Below, piece by piece: positions 21,147 through 29,088 of a DNA stretch of 64,000 nucleotides. Every line of letters starts with the position of its first letter. The first letter of the stretch is position 1. Position numbers and translations under genes: made by a program. The notes beneath the pieces were generated by a model. That model worked only from the letters and a program-made list of their open reading frames with translations, was not told where the DNA came from and did not search any database. This stretch comes from Tolumonas lignilytica. Lineage in GTDB: Bacteria > Pseudomonadota > Gammaproteobacteria > Enterobacterales > Aeromonadaceae. The stretch is from assembly GCF_000527035.1 (NCBI RefSeq), contig NZ_AZUK01000001.1, positions 744,001 to 808,000 on the forward strand. Direction: 5' to 3'.

Positions 21147-22814
21147 ATGCTGACTCAACTCACTATTCATAATTTTGCAATTGTTCGTTTTCTAGAGCTG
21201 GATCTTCGCGATGGTATGACCTGTGTCACTGGTGAAACCGGCGCAGGAAAATCTATCGCGATTGATGCATTGGGTCTGTGTCTCGGAGAACGAGCAGATG
21301 CAGGCATGTTGCGATACGGTGCTGAAAAAGCGGAAGTTATTGCCCGCTTTAATATTGAAAAAAATATTCATGCTCAGCAATGGCTTCAAGCCAATGAACT
21401 AGACACTCAGGACGAATGCATTTTACGACGCATCGTGACGCAAGAAGGACGCTCCAGAGCCTATATCAATGGCACCCCCGTTCCTTTAAATCAGCTCAAG
21501 CAACTGGGCAACACCCTGATCAATATTCACGGCCAACATGCTCACCAATTATTGTTAAAGCCCGAATATCAGTTAGCGGTTCTGGATGCTTATGCCAATC
21601 ATCAGGGATTACTCGAGTTAACTCGCCAGCACTACCAAAACTGGCGGAGTTTACATGCAGAACGGCAACGTTTGCGCCAAGCGCAGGAACAGCGTCAGGC
21701 CCGATTGCAGTTATTAGAATACCAAGTACACGAACTGGATGAGTTTGCTTTACAGCCAAACGAATTTATCGAAATTGAAGCAGAACACACCCGACTAGCT
21801 AATAGTGAATCATTACGTAATGACAGCCACTATTGTTTGCAACAATTACATGATGGTGACGATGTCACTATCAGTGTATTGATGAAAAATGTCCTCGATA
21901 AACTAAGCCCGTTAAGTGAATTCGACCCTCACTTAAAGAATGTCATGCAGATGCTGCAAGACGCCCAGATCCAAATTGAAGAAAGCCATTATGAATTAAG
22001 AAGTTATCTCGACAACCTGGATCTTGATCCGTCTCGTTTCGTCGAAGTTGAAACTCGTCTTTCAAAAATAATGGAATTAGCGAGGAAACATCATGTCAGA
22101 CCGGAAGAACTGGCAGAAAAACACCGGTTATTACGTCAAGAATTAACTGAATTAAGTGCAGCCGATGAGCGTTTACAGGAGCTGGCAACGGCACTGCACA
22201 ATGCCCGCGAAGATTATCTTGCAGCCGCCAATAAATTGTCCGCAAGCAGGCAGCGTTATGCGGCAGAACTCAGTCAGCAGATTACCGGTCAAATCAGCCA
22301 ATTAAATATGCCTGATGGCCGATTGGAAATCGTGTTTCATCCTCAGGAGACTCCAACACCGACAGCTCTGGGGCTGGATATTCCAGAGTTCCAAGTTTCT
22401 ACCAATCCAGGGCAGCCATTGCAAGGTCTCGCCAAAGTTGCATCCGGAGGTGAATTATCCCGAATCAGCTTGGCCATCCAGGTTATTACGGCGCAACGCG
22501 TGGCGACACCCACCCTCATTTTTGACGAAGTCGATGTAGGCATCAGTGGTGGTACAGCGTCTATTGTTGGCAAAATGTTACGCAAACTCGGCCAGTCAAC
22601 CCAGGTGTTAGTTGTAACCCACTTACCGCAAGTAGCAGGGCATGGACACCAGCAATATTTGGTAGCCAAACAAACAGATGGTCAGCAAACAGAAACGTCG
22701 ATGAAATTACTGGATACAGAGACACGACTGCAGGAATTAGCCCGTTTATTGGGTGGTGATCAGATCACATCCAATACATTAGCGAATGCCCGAGAGTTGC
22801 TGATCAGTGGCTAA
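21147..22814 (+). CDS. recN: DNA repair protein RecN
   Basis: 555 residues. RecN is an SMC-like ATPase acting in recombinational repair of double-strand breaks, among the most strongly SOS-induced proteins in E. coli. Walker A is TGETGAGKSIAIDALGL (about 28-44), the ABC signature is VASGGELSRISLAIQ and Walker B LIFDEVDVGISG. The centre (about 150-370) is coiled coil. Two LexA boxes precede it. Confidence 0.98.
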   Translation: MLTQLTIHNFAIVRFLELDLRDGMTCVTGETGAGKSIAIDALGLCLGERADAGMLRYGAEKAEVIARFNIEKNIHAQQWLQANELDTQDECILRRIVTQEGRSRAYINGTPVPLNQLKQLGNTLINIHGQHAHQLLLKPEYQLAVLDAYANHQGLLELTRQHYQNWRSLHAERQRLRQAQEQRQARLQLLEYQVHELDEFALQPNEFIEIEAEHTRLANSESLRNDSHYCLQQLHDGDDVTISVLMKNVLDKLSPLSEFDPHLKNVMQMLQDAQIQIEESHYELRSYLDNLDLDPSRFVEVETRLSKIMELARKHHVRPEELAEKHRLLRQELTELSAADERLQELATALHNAREDYLAAANKLSASRQRYAAELSQQITGQISQLNMPDGRLEIVFHPQETPTPTALGLDIPEFQVSTNPGQPLQGLAKVASGGELSRISLAIQVITAQRVATPTLIFDEVDVGISGGTASIVGKMLRKLGQSTQVLVVTHLPQVAGHGHQQYLVAKQTDGQQTETSMKLLDTETRLQELARLLGGDQITSNTLANARELLISG

Positions 22815-22886
22815 CCCTTTCCCTGAGGATATTTACCCGTTATCATCTGAGCAGCTTAATTGACTGTCGGACAAAGAAGAACAGAC

Positions 22887-23228
22887 ATGCAAAATCGCAA
22901 ATGGGTAATCGCACTGTTAGCCAGCCTGATGATCTCGACCATGACTGGTTGCGTTTATCGTATTGATATTCCACAAGGTAACTATGTCGAACAGAAACAA
23001 GTCGATCAACTGCGCGTTGGTATGACAAAGGAACAAGTGGAATATGTAATGGGAAGTTCAATGGTAACTGACCAAAACGATCCCAATGTCTGGTATTACA
23101 TCTATTATCTCAAACCCGGCTGGGGTGATGCGGAACGGAAAGACATGCGTCTGATGTTCAAAAATGATCGTTTAGCCGCTATTTCCGGTGATTTCCGCAC
23201 TCCGGTAGATTTCTACAAACCACTCTGA
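22887..23228 (+). CDS. bamE: Outer-membrane assembly lipoprotein BamE
   Basis: 113 residues. BamE is a lipoprotein of the BAM complex that inserts beta-barrel proteins. The start MQNRKWVIALLASLMISTMTGC gives a signal peptide with a lipobox (MTGC, Cys near 22). The conserved YRIDIPQGNYVEQKQVDQLRVGMTKEQVEYVMG follows. An in-frame extension to 22860 would add a charged leader before the signal peptide and is rejected. Gene order recN-bamE matches E. coli. Confidence 0.93.
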   Translation: MQNRKWVIALLASLMISTMTGCVYRIDIPQGNYVEQKQVDQLRVGMTKEQVEYVMGSSMVTDQNDPNVWYYIYYLKPGWGDAERKDMRLMFKNDRLAAISGDFRTPVDFYKPL

Positions 23229-23250
23229 TTATTTGAGTGTGCAGGATTGT

Positions 23251-23277
23251 TTAAGCCGTCAGTTTCTGACGGCTTAA
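23251..23277. terminator. Convergent bamE/rnfH terminator
   Basis: Perfect 12-bp stem TTAAGCCGTCAG / CTGACGGCTTAA with a TTT loop, abutting the rnfH stop codon. The flanking T tracts are short, but the stem is strong and it sits between convergent genes. Confidence 0.85.
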
Positions 23278-23577
23278 TTATTTCAATGTCTGTAATTTTG
23301 CTTTTTCAGCCCGTTGTCGGCGAATTTCTTTTGGATCAGCTAATAAGGGGCGATAAATTTCAATCCGGGTTGCATGGTTAAGTGGTGTGCTCAATGGCAC
23401 AACCCGACCAAATAAACCCACTTTATTCACCGCTAAATCAATTTCAGGATGTCTCGCCAATATTCCTGATTCGCGAATCGCATCCTCGACACTACATCCT
23501 GCGCTTACTTTCAACACGAGCGTTGTTTGTTGCATAGGCAATGCATAAACGATTTCAATTTGCAGCAGATCAGACAC
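23278..23577 (-). CDS. rnfH: RnfH family ubiquitin-fold protein (RatB)
   Basis: 99 residues, small UPF0125 beta-grasp protein: IEIVYALPMQQTTLVLKV near the start and the highly conserved RIEIYRPLLADPKEIRRQRAEKAK end. Start chosen as GTG (VSDLLQIEIVYALP) with AGAGG six bases upstream, overlapping the ratA stop by 8 nt; this gives the family's usual length. A longer in-frame extension lies wholly inside ratA. In E. coli it is the partner gene of ratA; its biochemical role is unsettled. Confidence 0.9.
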   Translation of the reverse strand: MSDLLQIEIVYALPMQQTTLVLKVSAGCSVEDAIRESGILARHPEIDLAVNKVGLFGRVVPLSTPLNHATRIEIYRPLLADPKEIRRQRAEKAKLQTLK

Positions 23578-24004
23578 CGTAAACCTCTTTTGCCCGTTGA
23601 GTGAATGCTTGCACCATTGCACCCGTGAGTTCTTTAAATATCTTTCCAAAAGCCAATTCAATCATGACAGACTTAAACTCAAACTCTAGATCTAGTTCAA
23701 TTTTACAGGCTTGTTCATCAAGTGAGATGAAACGCCAGATACCACGTAACATCTTGAAAGGCCCTTCTACCAACTCCATATTGATAGCGTTAAAAGGCAT
23801 TAAGGTATTTTTGGTAGTAAATGTTTTTTGAATTCCGGCTTTAGATACGCTGACTACAGCTACCATTTGGTCAGTCGATTTTTCAAGGATCTGTCCATTG
23901 ACACATCCTGGCAAAAAGAAAGGATAAGCCTCTACGTCATTGACTAATCTGAACATTTGCTCTGCACTGAACATCACCAGCGCACTGCGGTTAACTCGCG
24001 CCAT
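23570..24004 (-). CDS. ratA: RatA, START-domain ribosome association protein
   Basis: 144 residues of a polyketide-cyclase/START-like fold. In E. coli RatA has been described as binding 50S subunits and blocking 70S formation; homologues such as mitochondrial COQ10 bind ubiquinone, so both roles are possible. Conserved: SAEQMFRLVNDVEAYPFFLPGC, VSKAGIQKTFTTKN, ELVEGPFKMLRGIWRF and ELAFGKIFKELTGAMVQAFTQRAKEVYG. The ATG at MARVNRSAL has AAGGAG at the right distance; an in-frame GTG two codons earlier is too close to it. Confidence 0.9.
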   Translation of the reverse strand: MARVNRSALVMFSAEQMFRLVNDVEAYPFFLPGCVNGQILEKSTDQMVAVVSVSKAGIQKTFTTKNTLMPFNAINMELVEGPFKMLRGIWRFISLDEQACKIELDLEFEFKSVMIELAFGKIFKELTGAMVQAFTQRAKEVYGV

Positions 24005-24075
24005 AATCACTCCTTTTACTTACAACAATTCTAGCATGACGAAGCAAACATTCGCTAAACCTGTGTGGCTTTGGT

Positions 24076-24103
24076 TTTACAGCTTTATTACAGTACGTAT
24101 AAT
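24076..24103 (+). promoter_or_regulatory. smpB promoter
   Basis: TTTACA (-35), 16-nt spacer, perfect TATAAT (-10). It lies about 33 nt before the smpB ATG and supports that start over the in-frame extension to 24065. Confidence 0.75.
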
Positions 24104-24136
24104 GTAGCGCTTAAATTTATAAAAGGTTTCAGCGAC

Positions 24137-24619
24137 ATGAGTAAAGACAAAACAAAGAAAGGCGGTGACAGTACTATTGCGCTGAACAAAAAAGCCCGCC
24201 ACGAATATTTTATTGAAAGTAAATATGAAGCCGGTTTATCTCTGCAAGGATGGGAAGTTAAATCACTGCGTGCCGGCAAAGCCAATATTGGTGACAGCTA
24301 TGTGCTCGTCCAGAATGGTGAAGCCTTTTTGTTTGGAGCCACCATTACCCCGCTGAATGTTGCATCGACTCATGTAGTATGCGATCCAACGCGGATCCGT
24401 AAATTGCTGCTACAAAAACGCGAATTGGAACGCTTGATCGGCCTGGTTGAACGTCAAGGTTATACCCTCATTCCATTAGCCATGTATTGGAGTCGGGCTT
24501 GGGTCAAAGTTGAAATTGGTCTTGCTAAAGGTAAGAAAGAACACGATAAACGCGAAGACCTGAAAGAGCGTGAATGGCAACGCGACAAAGAACGGATGAT
24601 GAAAAACAAAGGCAGATAA
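24137..24619 (+). CDS. smpB: SsrA-binding protein SmpB
   Basis: 160 residues, same length as E. coli. SmpB binds tmRNA and delivers it to stalled ribosomes for trans-translation. Conserved: [35 protein letters not shown], then the basic C-terminal tail ([33 protein letters not shown]) that enters the mRNA channel. It directly precedes its RNA partner ssrA. Confidence 0.97.
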   Translation: MSKDKTKKGGDSTIALNKKARHEYFIESKYEAGLSLQGWEVKSLRAGKANIGDSYVLVQNGEAFLFGATITPLNVASTHVVCDPTRIRKLLLQKRELERLIGLVERQGYTLIPLAMYWSRAWVKVEIGLAKGKKEHDKREDLKEREWQRDKERMMKNKGR

Positions 24620-24621
24620 TC

Positions 24622-24650
24622 TTGGATAGCATCTGTTTCTGAGGTATAGT
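24622..24650 (+). promoter_or_regulatory. ssrA promoter
   Basis: TTGGAT (-35), 17-nt spacer, TATAGT (-10), beginning just after the smpB stop. The expected start at about 24657 leaves a short 5' leader for RNase P to remove. Confidence 0.75.
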
Positions 24651-24665
24651 AACAATAACACATTG

Positions 24666-25025
24666 GGGGCTGATTCTGGATTCGACGGGACACTCGAAAC
24701 CCAAGGTGCATGCCGAGGTGCGGTAGGCCTCGTAAATAAACCGCAAAAAATAGTCGCAAACGACGAAACTTACGCTTTAGCAGCTTAATAACCTGCTCGA
24801 AGCCCTTCTACCCTAGCTTGCCTATGTCCTAGGGGATTGGAAGGTCATCTTTCATAGGATCGCGTGGAAACCTTGTCTGGGGTGGAAGCGTTAAAACTAA
24901 TCAGACTAGTTATTCAGTGGCGTGTCGGTCCGCAGCTGGGTGGCGAATGTAAAGATACGACTAAGCATGTAGTACTGAGGATGTAGGTTTTTCGGACGCG
25001 GGTTCAAATCCCGCCAGCTCCACCA
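24666..25025 (+). ncRNA. ssrA: Transfer-messenger RNA (tmRNA)
   Basis: 360 nt. The 5' GGGGCTGATTCTGGATTCGA pairs with the 3' CAGCTCC of the tRNA-like end, which has the T arm GGTTCAAATCC and encoded CCA. The resume codon GCA is at 24756; the tag is ANDETYALAA, followed by TAA at 24786-24788. E. coli has Asn where this has the second Thr position (ANDENYALAA). The degradation signal YALAA, read by ClpXP and ClpAP, is intact. Confidence 0.98.
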
Positions 25026-25032
25026 CTTCATT

Positions 25033-25061
25033 AAAGCCCTGTTTTTACAGGGCTTTTTCTT
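25033..25061 (+). terminator. ssrA terminator
   Basis: AAAGCCCTG / CAGGGCTTT stem followed by TTTTTCTTTTT, eight bases after the tmRNA CCA end. Confidence 0.93.
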
Positions 25062-25118
25062 TTTCGATATAAAACAAATCAAAAACTCACTCCCCCATCA
25101 TAAACCTATTATCAGCAA

Positions 25119-25409
25119 TCAAAGTTTGTGTTCCTCGAATTCCGTGATATCCGGTACATCTAACAGCAACTGAGCCCCATATTTATTAAGTAAATCAGGA
25201 GAAATCACTGAAGCTTCGGGTGATAAATAGTAAATAGAATCAGTATCTGTATGTTTGTAATAGTAACGGGCATGCTCTGGGGAGAAAGGATTGTTTATAT
25301 AGGCTGTATAGAGCTCGCCAGTAAAATTCATACTTGCAATAAATTGAGTCTCATCATTATTGTTAAATATAACGACATGCCATGGTATTGCCTGAGGATG
25401 AAAAACCAT
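25119..25409 (-). CDS. Unrecognised 96-residue protein
   Basis: I do not recognise this protein. It is soluble in appearance, with no signal peptide or membrane segment, rich in aromatic residues and Asn/Asp (FNNNDETQFIASMNFTGELYTAYINNPF) and with a run of Tyr in the centre. A weak ribosome site (AAGG) precedes the ATG. It is AT-rich compared with the flanking core genes and lies just past ssrA, a usual place for acquired DNA. It follows the gene at 25493-25738 on the same strand by 83 nt, so the two may form an operon. Could be a real small accessory gene; no function is claimed. Confidence 0.55.
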   Translation of the reverse strand: MVFHPQAIPWHVVIFNNNDETQFIASMNFTGELYTAYINNPFSPEHARYYYKHTDTDSIYYLSPEASVISPDLLNKYGAQLLLDVPDITEFEEHKL

Positions 25410-25492
25410 AGGAAACCTTACTGAACAAGTTGAATGCTTATATTCATTTCAATTAAACGTATAAACGTCACACATGTTAATGACTTAGATCA

Positions 25493-25738
25493 TTACTCGA
25501 TATTTAAAAGACGGATTTTTTCTCGCAGCGCAACTAATACATCCTCACTTGAATCATATACAACAACTTCCAGTGTTTTAGGTATGTTGTTGCTTTTGCT
25601 GAATACAGCAATATCTTTAACCGCTTTTTTGGACGGTTCATATAAAAAATTTAGTCGAACACCCTGATAAACAGCAAAGATGAAATCAGCCTGCTCTATA
25701 TGCTCTTTGGTCAATTCGTGGAATGAAACTATATTCAT
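25493..25738 (-). CDS. Unrecognised 81-residue protein
   Basis: Not recognised. The ATG has GGAG at a good distance (CTGGAGAATCAA before it). The sequence MNIVSFHELTKEHIEQADFIF looks like an alpha/beta fold with alternating hydrophobic strands (DIAVFSK, LEVVVYD) and a basic C-terminal helix (VLVALREKIRLL). AT-rich, downstream neighbour at 25119-25409 on the same strand. The size and pairing of two small genes recall toxin-antitoxin or immunity pairs, but no motif of such families is visible, so this is only a possibility. Confidence 0.6.
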   Translation of the reverse strand: MNIVSFHELTKEHIEQADFIFAVYQGVRLNFLYEPSKKAVKDIAVFSKSNNIPKTLEVVVYDSSEDVLVALREKIRLLNIE

Positions 25739-25739
25739 T

Positions 25740-26198
25740 TGATTCTCCAGATTTGAACAAAATTTATATATAACATAAAAACAGAAAAAGTATATTATTT
25801 ATACAATCTGTAACAAAAAACCAACACTTCGGTCGCTCACGATTTTTACGCAATCAACGGGCATAGCCAATGGAAACGTGCGTTTTGTGTTCCACAATCA
25901 GCTTAAAAACACACGTAATTGTTATAAAAATGATAAAAATAATTCAGAATTATAAATATGTTTGCCACAGAGATAACCTTACTATATATTAGAAATCGCT
26001 TGATGATTGTGTCATAACCATTCTACTTCTCTCGCTACACCGTCTCTTCTGCATTTTCCTATAGAAAGTCTCGTTGTTTCAGAATAGTTCCATCGTAATG
26101 ATGTTATTTCAGCGTTTTCATTCGATATTTCGTACTTTCAACTTAAATCAAACTAAAAGCCAATTCCTGTATGGAAATCGGCTTATTAAAGGACACTT
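25740..26198. other. AT-rich stretch without a confident gene
   Basis: About 460 nt rich in A and T. The only structure I see is an imperfect inverted repeat, ACGTGCGTTTT (25876-25886) against AAAACACACGT (25906-25916), with one mismatch. No RNA gene, insertion-sequence end or tRNA fragment was recognised. Likely decayed or acquired sequence plus the promoter of the minus-strand gene at 25493-25738. Confidence 0.5.
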
Positions 26199-26423
26199 AT
26201 GTTTATCAATATTTCAAATACTATTAGCGTATCCAAACACATGGGACACCAACAAAACAGTTGGATCTGTTATAAGCCCCTGGATGGTAACGAACAACGA
26301 AAAAAACCATTATGGAAACGCCAAACTGGGCTAATGAGCGCCCGCGCCATGCATGATTGGCTGGTAAAGCAACACACTGATAATAATGCTGTTGTGGCTT
26401 TTCAAAACATTGCGGGGTTGTGA
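26199..26423 (+). CDS. Candidate small protein, 74 residues
   Basis: The ATG has AAAGGA six bases upstream, the main reason to list it. The product is basic in the centre (NEQRKKPLWKRQTGLMSARAM) and has an amphipathic helix after it (MHDWLVKQHTDNNAVVAFQ). I recognise no family. It stands alone between the AT-rich patch and the dehydrogenase gene, and an overlapping frame (26074-26334) shows no ribosome site. It could also be a remnant of a longer gene. Confidence 0.4.
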   Translation: MFINISNTISVSKHMGHQQNSWICYKPLDGNEQRKKPLWKRQTGLMSARAMHDWLVKQHTDNNAVVAFQNIAGL

Positions 26424-26594
26424 TTCACAGTCAATGTCATGAAGATCCATCCCTCTTGTGTTCGACCACTTTAACGCTCTAAATACAACGTATTAAGCAC
26501 AGTAAAATTTTATCGTTTTTTAATATTTAAAATAAAAATACTGTTAAGTCAGTCAAAGATGTTCTTGTGGTTCTGAATGAAGATGATATTAGTT

Positions 26595-26614
26595 TAAGAC
26601 TCAATAAAGTCTTA
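26595..26614. repeat. Inverted repeat upstream of the dehydrogenase
   Basis: TAAGACT and AGTCTTA, a 7-bp palindromic pair with 6 nt between, about 45 nt before the ATG of the alcohol dehydrogenase gene. The 236-nt gap 26424-26659 holds nothing else clear. It could be an operator or a leader hairpin. Confidence 0.45.
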
Positions 26615-26659
26615 TTTCATATACATCTTTCACTTCAAAACTAACAGCAGGAGCGTTTC

Positions 26660-27811
26660 ATGAGTGTCATGCATTTTTCTGTTCCACGCGATATCGTCTA
26701 TGGCGAAAATGCCATGCAAACTCTCAGCACATTAAAGGGTAAACGTGCTGCACTAGTTACCGGTGGTAGTTCGATGCAACGCCTCGGTTTTTTAGAACAA
26801 GCACAGGCATTACTGGCCAAAGCCGGTATGACGACCATTGTGATTGATGGTGTGGAGCCTAATCCGTCTGTGGCAACTGTTCAGCGTGGTGCCAAGGCCA
26901 TGCTGGAATTTGAACCGGACTGGATTGTCGCTATCGGCGGGGGATCTGCACTGGATGCAGCAAAGGTAATGTGGTGTTTTTATGAACACCCTCATTTGAA
27001 GTTTGAAGATATTATTGCGGTTGGTTCCATGCCATCGTTACGGAATAAAGCTCGCTTTGTTGCCATTCCTTCTACCAGCGGTACCGCGTCTGAAATCACC
27101 GCCTTTTCGGTCATTACCGATACCGAAAATCACATCAAATACCCGATTGTGGCCGCAGACATGGTGCCTGATCTAGCGATTCTTGATCCGGCCTTACCAG
27201 AGTTTATGCCAGCACATATTACAGCCAACACAGGCATGGATGTCCTGGCGCATGCCACAGAGGCAGTTGCCTCTATTGCAGCGACCTCATTCACCGATCC
27301 TTATGCCATTGAAGCCATTAAATTGGTTCTGGAGAATCTGGAAACCGCCTACGCAGAACCCCACAACAAAACCGCACGCTACAATATGCATAATGCCTCG
27401 GCATTAGCTGGCATGGCGTTCACCAATGCCTCATTAGGTTTAATCCATTCGCTGGCACACAAAATAGGTGGCGAATTTGGTGTCACACACGGACTGGCAA
27501 ACGCAATCCTGATGCCTTACATCATCAACTTCAACCGCCAATTCACGCATAAATATGAACGTGTGGAACAGTTGCTAGGCATTTCAGATCTGGCCGAAGC
27601 CGTTCATCAACTTAACGCCAGACTCAATATTCCGCGCTGCTTTAAAGAATGTCAGGAAGTTGATTTTGATGAGAGCAAATTTCGCGATGTGTTGAATCGC
27701 ATGAGCGAAAATGCACATGCAGATCCATGTACCTTGACCAACCCTGGTAAACCGACGGTGGCTGATGTCAAGGCGCTTTATATCGCAGCTTATTATGGTG
27801 CCGCAATGTAA
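26660..27811 (+). CDS. Iron-containing alcohol dehydrogenase
   Basis: 383 residues of the group III Fe-dependent alcohol dehydrogenase family. NAD-binding GGGS is at 93-96. The metal ligands fit Asp194, His198 (TGMDVLAHATEA), His263 (LIHSLAHKIG) and His277 (GVTHGLAN). It should interconvert an alcohol with its aldehyde or ketone; relatives include butanol, lactaldehyde, glycerol and 1,3-propanediol dehydrogenases, and the sequence does not settle the substrate. Single gene with AGGAG before the ATG and its own terminator. Under fermentation it would reoxidise NADH. Confidence 0.92.
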   Translation: MSVMHFSVPRDIVYGENAMQTLSTLKGKRAALVTGGSSMQRLGFLEQAQALLAKAGMTTIVIDGVEPNPSVATVQRGAKAMLEFEPDWIVAIGGGSALDAAKVMWCFYEHPHLKFEDIIAVGSMPSLRNKARFVAIPSTSGTASEITAFSVITDTENHIKYPIVAADMVPDLAILDPALPEFMPAHITANTGMDVLAHATEAVASIAATSFTDPYAIEAIKLVLENLETAYAEPHNKTARYNMHNASALAGMAFTNASLGLIHSLAHKIGGEFGVTHGLANAILMPYIINFNRQFTHKYERVEQLLGISDLAEAVHQLNARLNIPRCFKECQEVDFDESKFRDVLNRMSENAHADPCTLTNPGKPTVADVKALYIAAYYGAAM

Positions 27812-27832
27812 AGTCAACCCGCTTGGATTCGG

Positions 27833-27862
27833 GCGGACGGTGTTTACATCGTCCGCTTTTTT
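27833..27862 (+). terminator. Alcohol dehydrogenase terminator
   Basis: GCGGACG / CGTCCGC stem with a partly paired loop, followed by TTTTTTATT, 22 nt after the stop codon. Confidence 0.92.
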
Positions 27863-27940
27863 ATTAGCAGAACAATTTTATTAGTAGAACTAATGCTACT
27901 ATGCCGCTCCGTTGATGAAATAAATCAGGAGTATCGCGTC

Positions 27941-28552
27941 GTGTGTCAAAACCACAATATAACTATGACTCATTCGCCACAGGCACAATTAAGTATTCAT
28001 TTGCCTGACTGGATCAACGAGGTGGTGGACTGGCAACGCACATTACATTCTGATGAAGAAAAGATGGCACTGGCCATCGAACTGGCTCGCCAAAATGTGC
28101 TGCGTGGGACAGGTGGCCCTTTTGGTACCATTATTGTTCATCAGCAGACGGGCGCATTATTGAGCGTCGGGGTTAACCAGGTCATGTCCCAGAATAACTC
28201 CACATTACATGGTGAAGTTATGGCCATCATGTTAGGTGAACAACGCTTGCATCAATTCAGTTTGGCCAGCTCCACAGAAGGTTATGAGCTGTTTACCTCT
28301 TGTGAACCCTGTGCCATGTGCATGGGCGCCATTCTGTGGTCGGGTGTGAAACGTCTGGTCTGCGCCGCTACCGGTGATGATGCGCGCGCGATAGGCTTTG
28401 ATGAAGGCCCCGTCTTTGAGCAATCTTATGATTATCTGCGGAATGCAGGAATTGAAGTAGAACGCCATGTACAGCAATTGGCAGGAAAAGCCGTGCTCGA
28501 ATTATATCTGCAGGAAGGGGGCATCCTTTACAATGGTCAGGCCGACAGCTGA
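27941..28552 (+). CDS. Zinc-dependent nucleoside/base deaminase (CMP/dCMP deaminase family)
   Basis: 203 residues from a GTG with AGGAG nine bases upstream; an ATG at 27965 lacks a ribosome site and an earlier ATG at 27893 precedes it, so the start is uncertain. The cytidine-deaminase fold zinc site is clear: HGEVMAI (His ligand plus catalytic Glu) and SCEPCAMCMGAILWSGV (two Cys ligands). The pattern, with GGPFGTIIV before it, resembles guanine deaminase and tRNA-adenosine-deaminase-like members rather than cytidine deaminase. It overlaps the next gene by 1 nt, so the two are translationally coupled. Confidence 0.85.
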   Translation: MCQNHNITMTHSPQAQLSIHLPDWINEVVDWQRTLHSDEEKMALAIELARQNVLRGTGGPFGTIIVHQQTGALLSVGVNQVMSQNNSTLHGEVMAIMLGEQRLHQFSLASSTEGYELFTSCEPCAMCMGAILWSGVKRLVCAATGDDARAIGFDEGPVFEQSYDYLRNAGIEVERHVQQLAGKAVLELYLQEGGILYNGQADS

Positions 28553-29088
28553 TGTTACGCCGTTTGTTTTTCGCCTTACCCGCTCAGTCGCTAGCGGCTG
28601 AACTGCAGGATTGCCAACATAGGTTAAATAGTGACGGTCACCGAAAACCGGTCAAGTTGGATAATTTTCATCTAACCCTGCATTTTCTTGGCCTGCAGGA
28701 TGACAATCTGTTACCCAAGTTGTACCAAGCCGCCGAAGGGGTGCACGGTTCCCCTTTCGAAGTGACTCTGGATCAATATGGTTTGTTCCGCCATGCGCAG
28801 TGTTTATGGCTCGGGCCTCAACACATCCCTGCCGCACTGCTGAATCTGGTCGATCAATTAGGTTCCGCACTCAAGGCATTGGATCTACCGGTCAGTGCGG
28901 ATTATCGCCCCCATATCACCTTATTTCGTCATGCACAGGGCGTAGCTACCGTACCTGCACCCACGCTGAATTTACCCGTATCTGAGTTTATTCTGTATGA
29001 GTCGAACTCATCCGAACAGGGCGTTTGCTACACACCTTTACAGCGTTGGCCGTTAGTTGAGCAATCTCTGCAGGAAAAGCAGCAATAG
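28552..29088 (+). CDS. thpR: RNA 2',3'-cyclic phosphodiesterase (2H family)
   Basis: 178 residues of the 2H phosphoesterase superfamily (former LigT). Both catalytic His-x-Thr motifs are present: FHLTLHFLG (about 42-50) and PHITLFRH (about 121-128). Family members hydrolyse 2',3'-cyclic phosphates to 2'-phosphates and can join tRNA halves in vitro. MLRRLFFALPA start; its ATG overlaps the stop of the deaminase gene (TGATG). Confidence 0.9.
   Translation: MLRRLFFALPAQSLAAELQDCQHRLNSDGHRKPVKLDNFHLTLHFLGLQDDNLLPKLYQAAEGVHGSPFEVTLDQYGLFRHAQCLWLGPQHIPAALLNLVDQLGSALKALDLPVSADYRPHITLFRHAQGVATVPAPTLNLPVSEFILYESNSSEQGVCYTPLQRWPLVEQSLQEKQQ

Noticed and set aside
24460-24759. Minus-strand frames across smpB and ssrA
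   Set aside because: They overlap a conserved protein gene and the tmRNA, show no ribosome site and resemble no protein.
25005-26659. Attachment site duplication of the ssrA 3' end
   Set aside because: I found no second copy of the CCCGCCAGCTCCACCA end in the following sequence, and no integrase gene.
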